Source: Takakia lepidozioides
Taxonomy: Eukaryota; Streptophyta; Takakiopsida; Takakiales; Takakiaceae
Assembly: GCA_030704615.1 (NCBI GenBank)
Contig: CM060734.1
Coordinates: 15,748,001 to 15,812,000, forward strand
Direction of reading: 5' to 3'
DNA: 64,000 nt
Part shown: positions 37,101-48,381 of the stretch, one piece after another
Numbering within the stretch: the first letter of the stretch is position 1
How the letters are laid out: each line of letters opens with the position of its first letter
Translations under genes and position numbers: made by a program
The notes under the pieces: model-generated
Seen by the model: only the letters and a program-made list of their open reading frames with translations
What the model was told of the DNA's origin: nothing
Database searches by the model: none

Positions 37101-39018
37101 TTTGTAATGTCCATAGAGGTTACAGTGAGGGTTCCTCACTTCATTTTGCTGAATGTCAATGCAGACATTCAGTTGTTCTGCATTGTTTTTGCCTCTTGCG
37201 AGGAATCTGGAGGCTTGATAAGCTCTGTTATGAGAAATCCAAAGTGAATGTCGTTGACGACATTCACTGCTGTGTCTGTATTATTCAACAGCGACAAATT
37301 GAATTTACATGGATTGGGAGCTAAGTAATTGGTTTCTTTTTGGTATTTTTCTGAATGGCGTTGACGCCATTCACATACAGTGATGTTGTGAGGTCCTCAG
37401 TGATATGTTCGTTATGAATGTGCATTGAGTTTTCCTGGAGGGTTCCTTACTCGATTTTTTGATTTCCATCCTGTGATTTTGCTTCATTTAAGTAATAATT
37501 TGGCTTCATTAGTGAATGTCGTTGACGACATTCACTTCTATGTCTGTGTCATTCCTAAACGATAATTTGCATTCACCTGGATTAGGGTGTATTTACAGTA
37601 TCATTGAATGGAATGTTCTGAATGGCGTTGACGACATTCATATCTGGAGCAGTAGTGTGGTCCTGAAAGGTCCTTGGAGCAGTTCTCAGAGCCATTTCAA
37701 TCTATGTTTTTTTCATTCTGTTCTACTTGCATCTTACTCACTGAGCGCTTTTGTGGGTTGGGATTTATCTCCTTTTTTCAGGTACACGAAATATGTGCTT
37801 ATGGAAGGAAATCACCTGAGCGGAATTCCCGACTATCTTGACATGTGGTCGGACCCTGCAAACGATCCAACCATGTATACTGCAGGGATATTGAAGGACT
37901 GGAGTCCTTCTCACTTCAGAGACTGTGGGTGGTACCTTGACTGCCCACCTGAGCACACGACCTTTCAAGAACAGCATATGAAATACTTGAACAATAACGC
38001 TGAGATGCTGGCGCCTTTGACTGACGAAGAGTATCAACGAAACATAGCAACATTGGCTGCCAAGGAGCCTGATGCTCAGGGAACGCCGCAGAAGGGAAAG
38101 AAGGCGGGCCGCAAACCAACAGACAAGGCTGTTGATGTCATAGCCATCTCACCAGCAAAGCCAAAGGACAAAGACAAGTCCAAAGAGAAGGAAAATGACA
38201 AGGGGAAGGAGAATGAAAAGGAGATGGAGAGTGGGCAGGACTTTACTGCTGGAAGATATACCCGCACTCTTCAGTGCGTGTTCGATGCCAAGCCACACCC
38301 TTCCCGTTCTGATTCAGCAGGAGAGATGAAAATTGTTAATGAGGGTTGGCTTTCGATGATGCAGAGTTGAAAGAGAGGATACACTGGGGTGCCATCCCCT
38401 ACCTGGGACAATATAATCTCATTCCTCAATCTGGTGAGAATTCCAGTTTCTTTCCTTTTTCTCTGAAAGTTTCGTTGGCAGTATTTCAGTCTCGTTCTTT
38501 GAAAACAATCTTGCCATCGTTCTTATAAAAAACATGTCTGTTGCAGGTGAGCACAGGTCCCACCTTCGTGTGCGGTGTGCAGAAAACTTATGCGGCCGAC
38601 ATTGTCATTCTCGACATCCCGGATGGCCAGGCTGTGCCAGAAGTTCTTCCAAAGGGCAAGACGCCAGGCTGGAACAAATTCGAGGACAACTACTGGAGTT
38701 GGGTGTTCGGGTTCTGTAACAACTTCCTCTCTGATGCAGGGACACTTCTGCTTTTTCAGTCATGTGACAATGATAGTCGTCGGGCATTGGCATCATACCT
38801 CAAGTCTTCAGGGTTTGAAGTTTTGCGCACATGGAATTGTGTGAACAGCCTCTACCTTGTGAAAGGGGGTTTCCCTGGTCAGCTGGTATGCCGTCTCCCT
38901 TCTGCTTGTGCTTTGATCATGAGTTTCAATTTTCTCTGCAGCTCCACTCTAGTAGAATGTGTTATTATCGACACCGATCATCACCGATTCATGATTTTTT
39001 GGTGTCTGAGTTTTGAAT
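34177..39018 (+). CDS. ParB-like / methyltransferase protein of element E, 3' truncated
   Basis: Inferred exons include 34177-34473 (MTRRRLLENTGPRQ, donor GTAAGT); from about 35234, with the ParB-like core (IPLCRMISMPVVRP and FYVWDGNHRLLAWM at about 35551-35586); 35812-36002; about 36087-36524; about 36610-36836; 37782 onward (KYVLMEGN, SHFRDCGWYLDCPP); and about 38547 onward, with DIPDG at 38613-38627. Conservation with the A-D protein is strong around DGNHRLLAW, FFRE...AM.R and LDIPDG and weak elsewhere. A Lys/Glu/Asp-rich linker follows at about 38150-38230. The exon with the SAM-binding LDLTCGTG motif is missing because E is cut at the junction near 39020. Frames are long and mostly open, so decay is limited. 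Confidence 0.7.
34540..35045. repeat. Degenerate palindromes in the first intron of E
   Basis: Five imperfect boxes of GTCGTTAACGCC / GTCGTTACCGCCATTC type, near 34545, 34731, 34826, 34900 and 35024. They are weaker relatives of the perfect palindromes farther downstream in the same gene. Confidence 0.7.
36918..37640. repeat. Seven-site palindrome array in an intron of E
   Basis: GAATGTCGTTGACGACATTC or a close variant occurs at 36918, 37039, 37150, 37245, 37352, 37513 and 37619, with most spacings 95-121 bp. Sequence between sites is not repeated, unlike the A-D arrays. Variants are often symmetric (GGCGTTGACGCC), as if both halves were under selection together. The host intron spans 36837-37781. 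Confidence 0.92.
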
Positions 39019-39024
39019 AGCCGA

Positions 39025-39924
39025 GCCTGTCCAATCGGTCTCGTTCCTGTGACCTCTGGATTTAAAGTGGAAGCAAGTTGGGGAGAAACACCGCAACGCG
39101 CCCGCACAAACAACGTAGCACACCCGCACACCATCGAGCATCTTCATGCTGGTGGTTTTGGTAACGCACCAAGGATGACCGTCATGTTTTCTATCCATAT
39201 CTGTCAACATTCCGGACGCCCTCGAGTAGTCCGCCCGAGGAGGGAACTCAAAGAAGATATTACCGTCGACGTCGGCGGGAAGGCATGTAACCGATTTAAT
39301 TGTAAACTTGCTGTAGTCCAGCCCAGCCAGCTCCGACCGGTGTCCCTCCAGGTGAAGCCCTCGCAGAATTTCAAGAATAGATCGAACTGCGGTGCTCGTG
39401 CTGGGAATATGACTCCCTCCTCCTCTGACGTCCATTGAGGACTTGCCTGATCTCCAGGACGACCTCGGAACTTCCATGACCTCGTCTGAGTCGGACAGGT
39501 TGTGAACAACCCGGTTCTCGGTCGTCTTCATGGATGGGTTCGGCTCTGGATTTACTTCGTTGCGGACTTCTCTCTTTGAGGTAGCCACTCTCTGATTCGC
39601 GGATTGTTTCGTGGAAGGCGCCAGGATAGAAGGTGCATTTGGCGGGCAAATGAAGTCCCCAACAGCCCTGTATATGACGTTGTTCGATGGTGGAACTCGC
39701 CATTCCCTGCCATCGCCGAAATCATCGTGGAGCACAACAATACTCTCGACAACAAGGCCGTTTGAGTCCTTCCTTTCCTCCTCCAAAAAAACCGACCCCG
39801 GTTTCAGATGGTATCGAACTCACAGATATTTCTCCATCACCCGGCAGATGTCCCCTCTGCACGGAAATGAAGCTCTATGCTCGTGAGGAGGGCAGTACAC
39901 TGTAGCACTCGGGTTTTCCGCCAT
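39025..39924 (-). pseudogene. Transposase 5' fragment of copy B
   Basis: From the ATG at 39924 (MAENPSATVYC) the frame runs with seven T in the coding T run, which is in phase. It continues through KPGSVFLEEERKDSNG and the early Cys residues to NETDWTG, then is cut at about 39025. It keeps the TCLPADVDGNIFFEF segment intact where copies A and C are frameshifted. B is therefore the best template for the N-terminal reading frame. Confidence 0.85.
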
Positions 39925-40139
39925 GGGAGATGTGCACACAAGACTGCCAGGATGGCGTGCGGGGAAGCTCCTTGGTAGAAGGGGGATGCAGCGATGGGAA
40001 GGAATGCGGTGCCGATTTGTCCGAGCGACGAATCCTGATCCAAATCTAGGGAGCCAACTATCTCAAAAATCCACAGTCAGAGTGTTAATGAACCTTGTCT
40101 CCGGAATGCGGCCCCTGGTCTTTGCGCAATAACTGCCAA

Positions 40140-40895
40140 CGGTATGCAGTCAGAAAGTGGGGGGCCGTCCGGATGATGACGGCTGAAGGGGAGAAGCCGG
40201 CACCGTGCCGTCACATTACTACCCCCGAATGGAAATTCGGCACCCAATATCCAACAGGGGCCGCACGGATGAAGTCGTCTGGGGCAGAGATGCCGGCACG
40301 TGTCCGACAGAGAACATCCCCCGGACGGAAATTCAGCGCCGAATTTCCATTCGGATCCCCCCAAAGGAAGTCCTGTCGGGGGGTCAGGCCGAAAACTAGC
40401 CGACATAAAAACCTACGCGGATGGAAAAACGGCGCCGAATTTCCATCCGAGGCCTTTCGGATGCAGTCGGCTCAGGGGAAAGGCCGCCATCTGGCCCTCA
40501 CATTACAACCCCCGGACGGAAATTCGGCACCGAATATACAACAGGGGAAGCCCGGATGAAGTCGCCTCGGGCGCAGAGGCCGGCGAGTGTGCGACAGAGA
40601 ACATCCCCTGGATGGAGATTCGGCGCCGAATTTCCATCCGGGCCCCCCCAAAGGAAGTCGTGTCGGGGGCCAGGCCGAAAACTGGCCGGCATAAAAACAT
40701 CCCCAGATGGAAAAACGGCGCGGAATTTCCATCCGGGGCGGTTCGGATGCAGTCGGGGAGGGGGGAGAGGCCGGCACCTGGCCGTCACATTTCAACCCCC
40801 GGACGGAAATTCAGCACCGAATATCCAACAGGGGACGCCCGAATGAAGTCGCCTCGGGCGTAAAGGCCGGCACGTGTTCGACAGAGACCCTGGAT
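40140..40895. repeat. Class 2 intergenic array, copy B
   Basis: Inverted counterpart of 26600-27340 and 56050-56830, with about 2.7 units of ~285 bp. It lies upstream of the truncated transposase. Confidence 0.85.
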
Positions 40896-41700
40896 TGAGA
40901 TTCGGCGCCGAATTTCCATCCAGCAGGTAAGTGGAGTCCCGGATGGATGGAAATCCGGCGCCGAATTTCCATCCAGCAGGTAAGTCGGATCACTGGCGTA
41001 TGGATATTCGGCGCCGAATTTCCATTCGCCAGGAATTTCGAAGCGCTGAATTACCTTCGTGCAGGTAATTCTGATCGCGAATTACCTTCCTGCAGGTAAT
41101 TCAGCGCTCAGAATTACCTGCAGGAAGGTAATTCAGCGAATATCCATAAGCCAGCGATTCCACTTACCTGCTGGATGGAAATCCGGCGGCAAATTTCCAT
41201 CCATCCGGGACTCCACTTACCTGCTGGATGGAAATTCGGCGCCGGATTTCCATCCATCCGGGGTTCCACTTACCTGCGGGATGGAAATTTGGCGCCGGAT
41301 TTCCATCCATCCGGGGTTCCACTTACCTGCTGGATGGAAATCCGGAGTCAAATTACCTGTGTCAGGGAAATTTGGCGCGCCGCCCTACCTGCGCGGATGG
41401 AAATCCGGCGCCGAATTTCCATCCATCCGCTTCTGAATTACCTGCGTGAGGGAAATTTGGTGCGCCACCCTACCTTCGCGGATGGAAATCCGGCGGCGGA
41501 TTTGCATCCATCCGCTTCCGAATTACCTGCGTGAGGGAAATTTCGCGCGCCGCCCTACCTTGCAGGATGGAAATTCGGCGCTGAATTTCCATCCTGCTGC
41601 GCTCCGAATTACCTGCAGGATGGAAATCCGGCGCCGGATTTCCATCCTGCAGCGCTCCGAATTACCTCTACGTTGGAAATTCCGGGCCGAGTTCCGTCGA
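40895..41700. repeat. Class 1 intergenic array, copy B
   Basis: GGATGGAAATTCGGC palindromes with AGGTAAGTGG or GAATTACCTGC spacers. GAATTACCTTCCTGCAGGTA-type boxes occur at 41050-41130. The array ends about 200 bp before the ParB-methyltransferase start. Confidence 0.88.
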
Positions 41701-41902
41701 TTTTCATCCGACATGGAGGGCTTCATCCGACATTTAATTGCGCAGTTGGGCAATAAATGTCCACCGCCATCCGTTTTCATTCGGGCTGGCGACACATGGC
41801 TTCCTGGATACGTACCCTAAATCTGATGCTAATCTTGGCTTAACATGCTATTCGAGGCATGTACCCCAAAAACGGAGATCTTTTTCCATTTGGCTGGGAC
41901 TT

Positions 41903-44900
41903 ATGCCGCCTAAAGGGCGTGGCTCTCCTGAGAGAGACCTCACATCCAGACCGCGGCGGAAGTTGAAAGCTCTGTACTACGGACGACGGCCAATCTCTCG
42001 CATGGCCAAACTGAAGCTCCAGCAGGAGATTCCAGTGTCTTGCTCACAACCCGCGCCAACTGAAGCCGAGTACTCTCAGGCAAGCCACTTCTGCTTTCGC
42101 TTTGTTCGATTTCTTTTTTGCTTTCGCTTTGTTGCCTCGCTTTGTTTTGCATCTTCATCCTGGCTTCGCTGGATGCGTGAACTTTAGATAGTTGAGTGAA
42201 CCTTAGATTGTTTGCAATGCGTGTGCAAATCCGGCAGCTCTGGAGAAGGCTGCTTGTGCATGTCATTCTCAGGCAATGGTTGCATTTGTTTTCATTGTTG
42301 TTGCATGGCTCTCCATACTTCCTAAACTTGTTATGTTTTCATTTTTGTTACACGATTGTTGCTATGGAGGTTGCGCTGCTCGTTGCGATGCTGCTTTTTG
42401 CACCGATGTTGGTTTTCACGATTTTTGTCAATGACAGAGTGACGACGAGCCCGACACGCTAGTGGTATCATCGACAGCTCCAAGTCATCGCATGTTTGAA
42501 TCGCCCAACTTGGGGCGAGAGGGCAAACTTAAACCTTTTGTTGGTGGACGGGAGGACTTGCAACGACAGTACGACAGAATAGGCATTGGGGAGGTTGGTG
42601 CAGGCGGCATGGCAGGTGAAGGGCGTGAGGACATGAGGACAGCAGATCCGGCAATGGAGGTTGTTCATGCACATGCAGTAGGGCCCGCCCACGCAAAGAA
42701 AAAGAAGAAAACTAAGCACATGCAATCCCCGGCGAGAGAGCCGTCACGGGCTGCGGAGGGGGGAGTGAGCAGTGCGCGCGAGGGTGTCAGTTCGCCTCAA
42801 TCAAAGGTGGTCGTCCTGGAGGGTTCCCCTGCTGCTAGCCCTAGTAAGAAACAGAAAGCCCGTGAGAGGGCAAAAGAGAGGGCAAAAGAACAGACGAGAC
42901 AAATTGCTAGCCAGGAAGAAAGAGAAAAGGCCACTGAAGAGGCCAGGGGTGCCCAAATGACAGATGCCAATGTAAACGAGGGACGCACAGAGACGGTGGA
43001 TCCCTCTAAGACACCACAGAGAGGCAGTAACACACCGGTTAGACCATCGCGGGCAAGAGCAGCCCCTGCAATTACCCATACGGTGGAGAGTGGAGGAGAG
43101 GAAAGAACACCAGAAAGAGCACGGATTGTGCAAGTTCGAGGTGAAGCCAGGGAGAGGGCAGTAGAGACGGGGAGAGTGCTGGAGGTGGTTTCGCAGGTGG
43201 CTGACCCTGTTGAGGAGGACGACAGGGAGCTTTCTGACCAGGATGACATCCTCCCGGACATCCCAAGGCCCCAAACCCGGAGCATACAGGCTGGATTTGG
43301 CGGTCCTGGTGGGCTGCCGGAAAACCCCTCTGCAGCAGACGTCATGTCCGAGGCGGATATGAAGTTGGCCGCTGCCAAGATGTTGGAGGCAACCCACAAC
43401 AACATTGGCAGGGTGCTGGGGGGCATGGTGTACCCGGCCAAGCTTCGAATTCCCCTTTGCCGCTTGGTGTCATTGCAGGTGGGCCGCGTTTTACGTTTCC
43501 ATTGAGAACGACCACGGAGCTTCCCGTGCCCACACTTCCGATGAGGTGGACAAATGGGGTCCCCATTGGCAAACGCAAAATGAGGAGTTCGAGAGATCGA
43601 TTGCTAGTGATCCTCTTTTCCAGCACTTGTCCGGTAAGATGTTCTACGTGTGGGACGGCAATCATCGCCTCCTGGCATGGATGGAGCACATTGCCCAAGC
43701 CCACCCCAACGACCTCGATTGGCATTTCGCCGTGGATTGTGTTGTGCTGAAGGTTGCGGGGCCCAAAGATCGCAGTCTTCTCGAAGCTGCAATGGCCGAC
43801 ATCAACTCGTAAGCTACAACGCCTCTCGCTTTTGGACTTTGAATTTGGAAGTCATTTCATTGCGAATCCTCATATATGATGAAAATTCCCATTTCAGTAT
43901 TGTTTGATGGAAATGTGGCACTGCAGGGTGACTGAGAATGCCTTCATTGCCACCAACTTGTCCCATATGCTCTTTCGAGTGAAGGATGTCGGGAAGCAGG
44001 GGGTGCAAGAGTTTGCCAATTCCCTCAGTGCCGACCTCATGCGCAAGTCGGAGGCAAAGGCAGACAGAACCTGGTATAGGCTGAGCGTCGACGCCATGGT
44101 GGACTACATATTTCGGGTAAAGCTCCTGACAGTTTTGTTGAGCTAATATGTCTCTCCTCCCCCAATAGAAGAAATTGTGTTGAGCAGGATCTCTAATCTT
44201 ATGTGCGCATTCTTGACAGACAAAAATACAGCAGGATTTGGCACATGCGCGGAGGTTCTACATGGAGTCAGAGGAGAAGAATCCAACCCTCCCGGAACTT
44301 GAATCGTATGTCAAAGCTGCGGAGGTGAGGGCCCGCATAAAGTACAAGTCGCGGATGGTAAAGTACGTGGCCATAGCTGATCCCGCCCTTGGTGCCGACT
44401 TTCTGGTGGAGGTGGGGAAGCACTATTCTCGCGCTCTGAAGCCCACGATGACATTGGAGAAGCTCCATCGTCTAGCCACATCCTGTGTGGATGCAACAGA
44501 AAAGGTGATACATTCTTAACCAAATTGTGGTGGCAACAACTCCTTTTTGTGGTGTTTGGCGCTTACGAATATGCTGGGTGGTTGGACAAACCCGGTGGCT
44601 CCAAATCTGGAATGGTTCCCAAAGTACCAGGGACACGTGGAGCTTCCCAAACCGGACAAACTCTCTGACCCCACATTCGACATGTGGATGAACCGCATGA
44701 CATGGTGGTTTCAGGTACTTCCCCACGCTTCGTTTGGGGCTTCTACTCTAGTAGGGGGTGGATTCATTGTATTTTTTCAGGAAAGCGATCTGATGGAGAA
44801 TCTCCACAGGTGACGACGAATGCGCAAGAGCAGCTGGACACACAAGCACATCAGTTCAAGATGGAGATATCTCCTGCAGCAGAGAGCCTACGTGACTATG

Positions 44901-47900
44901 TGACGAGGTACTTTCTGCTCTACAAAACCAACCTATTCTTTCGGGAGATAGCAGATGCTCGCCGGAGCCACGAGTTCACCGACCAGCCGAACGCGGACAA
45001 AGCAGCAATGCGCCTTCTGTACAGGTACATACGTGCTGCCTTTCTTTCAAGTCCTTGCATTTCAGGATGTTAGAAGCCTCATTTGGTGTTAGGGAAAATG
45101 GCGCCGAATTTCCAGTCAGGGCTCCGAAAATGGCTAAGTCCGTAGACTGGCTGGCCCTGAACTGGAAATTCGGCGCCATTTTCCAGTTCTAGGCCCTATT
45201 GCCGTTCAGGGACTTAGCCATTTTCGGGCTAAGTCCCTAGGGTGGCTGGCCCCGAAGTGGAAATTCGGCGCCATTTTCCAGTTGTAGGCCCTATTGCCGT
45301 TCAGGGACTTAGCCATTTTGGGGCTAAGTCCCTAGGGTGGCTGGCCCTGAACTGGAAATTCGGCGCCATTTTCCAGTTCTAGGCCCTATTGCCGTTCAGG
45401 GACTTAGCCATTTTCGGGCTAAGTCCCTAGGGTGGCTGGCCCTGAACTGGAAATTCGGCGCCATTTTCCAGTTCTAGGCCCTATTGCCGTTCAGGGACTT
45501 AGCCATTTTCGGGCTAAGTCCCTAGGGTGGCTGGCCCTGAACTGGAAATTCGGCGCCATTTTTCCAGTTCTAGGCCCTATTGCGGTTCTGGGACTTAGCC
45601 ATCTTCGGGCCAAACCGGGAAAAATGGCGCCGAATTTCCAGTTCAGGGCTCCCAAGATGGCTAAGTCCCTAAGGTGGCAGTCACCGAAAACCGAAATTCG
45701 GCGCCATTTTTCTATTTCTAGGCCCACTCACATCCGCCCCAACCTGGGAAAATGGTTCCGAATATGCATTTCAGGGACCTCATTGTGTTTTTCATGAATG
45801 CAGGTACTGCAAGTTCTCCTTTTTGGAGAAAGGTCATCTGTCTTTCGAGCCACCATTCTTCCTGGCATGGAGGAACCCTGGGGCTGACTCCATGTACACT
45901 GACGATATTGTGAAGGAGTGGCATCTGGAACATTTGCGTGATTGCCCTTGGTATGTGGACCTTCCGCCCGGCTCGCTCGACCCATCCGAGTTTCAATTGA
46001 AGCTGGATGCTGAATTCCGACGAAACCGGGCTCCGATGCCTCCGTTGGGTGCAAAAGAGGCAAAAGCGCTTGCGAACTCCAGGAAAGCGGCAGAGCTTGC
46101 TCAGACAGGAATTCAGGAGAAGTTGCATGAGAAGAGTAAAGGCCAAAGCAAAAGGACAAGGAAACAGGTGAGTGCAGTAACACCCAAAAAGAAGAAAACC
46201 ATCGGGGCATCGGAGGAGGCGCAGGAGGGGACACAAGAGAGTGACTCGGACGACGACTTTGTTCAAGGTCCTGCAACTACTGTTGCTCCTACCCAGTCAC
46301 CGGTCGTCCGGGTTCCCAAGTCAGTTCGGAGTGGGATTGGCTCTGCCAAGAAGTTGGCATTTGAGGGCGAGCCTACACGGCGGTATTCGGCGGTGACGTT
46401 TACGCACAGGCCAAAGCTAGAACCTCCAACCATCATCCAATGCGTCAATGAGAGCTTCCTTGACGCTCTTGCTGCCAGGGCGAAGAAGGTGGCACACAGC
46501 AAGTCTCTGGCGGAGCAGAAGGGGAAAGCCAAGAAGAGGGCTGCCGGTACAGAGCCTAAAGACACCCCTGGTTTTGAAGCCATGATGGAATTCTTCACGG
46601 CTGTGAGCACGAATTGCAAGAGCACTCGGGGGGGGGGGGGGGTTGAGGTGGAGAGAGCTTGCGACATGATTCTCCTCGACATTCCAGATGGGGAGCTGCT
46701 GGAGGGCCTGGATGGTGTGCCCACCTGGAACAGGTTTACTGAGGACTACTGGAAAGCCGGGTTTGGGCTGGCGGGGATGCTTCTGGATGACGGTGGATGT
46801 GTGGTTGTCCTTGCCACGAGAGGGAAGACCACAGAGAATGCGGTGGCAAGGTGGACACCGAAAAGTGTCACCCCGGTCCTCCTCAGAATATGGTTCTGCA
46901 TCAGTACACAGGGGTTGCAAACAGAGGGCCAAAGTGTAAGTTATCAATCTATTGCATTCACTTCATATTGTGGTGTATGTTAAGTAGACCCTGGAGTTGA
47001 TCCCTTCTTTGTTGGATGTGCAGACATTGGTGTTTGAGGCATATTGCTTTGTGAAGAGAGGGTCTACGTTCAAATTCCGCAACAACGGTCGTCTTGTTGA
47101 TGCCGCTGTGGACCCTGTAACCTACGATGTCCTCTACAACTATGTGCCCCACTCCAGTATGCCAAAGGACACAAAGTCAGGCAAACCGTGGCGGTACAGC
47201 CGGACCCGGAGCCCTGCTTTCATCCAAACCCTCATGGAGACGTGCTCGGATGTCCAAGGGCGGATTTTGGACCTCACATGCGGCACGGGTAAGCCTTCAC
47301 GTGCTCAGTTTGTCCCCTGGCCGATTGCAATTGCATGCCGCAAGCTATTAACCGCCCGCTTTGTTCCTCAGGTGCTTCAATGTGGGCAGGGACGTTGTCC
47401 GACAGGCATGTGTTCGCCTTCGAGCCAGATACTGCCCTCCACAACTCGGAACTTGCAGCGGCTGAACGTCTGCCAAAAGAGGAAGATGCATCCTCGGAGG
47501 ATGAGGAAAAATCCGAGAAGGAGCAGGGGGAGGAAGTTGGGATCGAGGCCGAGGAGCCCCCGGTTTACGAGTGAGTGGTGGCATTGTAAGTTGCCTCCAG
47601 ATTTCGTGAGGCACCTCCCTCCGCTCTCTTATTTCATTGAAAACCCTTTCTGGTTGTGCTGGTATTGACATTCTTGAAGTGGATTTGTTCTTACTGTAGG
47701 ATGCCAAGTACTGCCGGAGGGACGTCTACACCGGAGTTCATGGGCAGGAGGAACGTGCCTTTTTTTGCCAGGGGGGATTTCATGCCTAGTCCAGAAAGGG
47801 AGTACATCCTTCCTACTTATGCTGCCCGGCTTGCTTCGGTGTCCATTAGGAGGTGTTCCGAACGTAGTCGTGTACAGCAGATTTTAGACGAGGCAAGCCT

Positions 47901-48159
47901 CAAGAAAATGAAGATGAGGGAGGAGGCAGCAGCTATTAGAGCCCGTCGGGCTCGTAGATTTGTGTTGGATTCTGCTGAGGAAAGTGGGGGAGAAGAGGTA
48001 GAAGATTCCCAGGAGGTGAGGTGGACAGTCCCCCAAGGAGAGGACGGGATTTTTGAGAGTCATAGTGGAACTGATGCATCACAGAGCTCGGAGGATGAGG
48101 GGGATGAGGGGGATGAGGAAGAAGGTGGGGCGAGTTCCTCGGAGGGTGTAGGAGAGTAG
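41903..48159 (+). CDS. ParB-like / DNA methyltransferase protein, copy B
   Basis: Read from MPPKGRGSPERD at 41903. Inferred exons include about 41903-42078, 42434-43807, 43927-44116, 44220-44502, a segment to about 44715, about 44780-45024, 45804-46936, 47027-47288, 47373-47570 and 47700-48159. Features in order: a basic N-terminus; a charged Ala/Glu/Arg-rich linker; DGNHRL at about 43640-43670; the DIPDG motif (46678-46692) followed by LLDDGGCVVVLATRG; LDLTCGTG (47263-47286); DRHVFAFEPD; an acidic tail. Motif IV before motif I is the order of amino-DNA methyltransferases. About 86 bases between SLQV and AAFYVSIEN are deleted near 43478, so the ParB domain is broken here. The rest is the most open copy. 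Confidence 0.75.
45070..45780. repeat. Intronic palindrome array, copy B
   Basis: About seven units in the intron 45025-45803 (donor GTACATACG, acceptor ATGAATGCAG). The two edge units on the acceptor side are diverged, with AAATGGTTCCGAATATGC instead of the GGCGCC core. Confidence 0.9.
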
Positions 48160-48222
48160 TGGCCATTCCGGCTATGACAGTTAGAACACACTTGTATAGA
48201 CGTGGCTTGCCACAAAATTTGC

Positions 48223-48228
48223 AATAAA
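48223..48228 (+). terminator. Poly(A) signal AATAAA of gene B
   Basis: AATAAA lies 64 bp after the TAG stop at 48157-48159, within about 155 bp of the transposon end. It supports nuclear transcription toward the left terminus. Confidence 0.6.
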
Positions 48229-48309
48229 ATGTTGCATTTCAAGTCCACTGGTGCCACATTCCAACTTCACATGACCCTATTTCCGTGCCTCCTAACCCTA
48301 TTTCCGTGG

Positions 48310-48381
48310 ACTCACAATGGTCTGCTCATGCTTTTTTTTTTTTCCGCTCATGCTCATGCCGATCATGAAATAGCAGCCCCC
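48310..48381 (-). repeat. Left terminal repeat of copy B
   Basis: Reads toward the outside ...GCTCATGCTCATGCCGATCA, then TGAAATAGCAGCCCCC. It has fewer ATGAGC microrepeats than copy A and one substitution (GATCATGAAA for GCTCATGAAA). Confidence 0.85.

Larger units (their letters stand above)
34138..39020 (+). mobile_element. Diverged related element E (partial)
   Basis: Unlike the GC-rich A-D family at nucleotide level and lower in GC, but it encodes the same domain series. No terminal repeat of the A-D type is seen at the 34138 edge. The right edge, at about 39000-39025, is an abrupt switch to a reversed transposase fragment of the A-D family. E is therefore a truncated member of a sister family. 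Confidence 0.75.
39025..48381 (-). mobile_element. Reversed, truncated copy B of the transposon
   Basis: Read from its left end at 48381 leftwards: left terminal repeat, ParB-methyltransferase gene, class 1 array, class 2 array, then only the first ~300 codons of the transposase, cut at about 39025. The transposase core, right subterminal array and right end are absent. The outer flank at 48382 reads (reverse complement) ...ACCAGTGTAC next to GGGGGCTGC. The uninterrupted host site is seen at about 8873. Confidence 0.85.
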
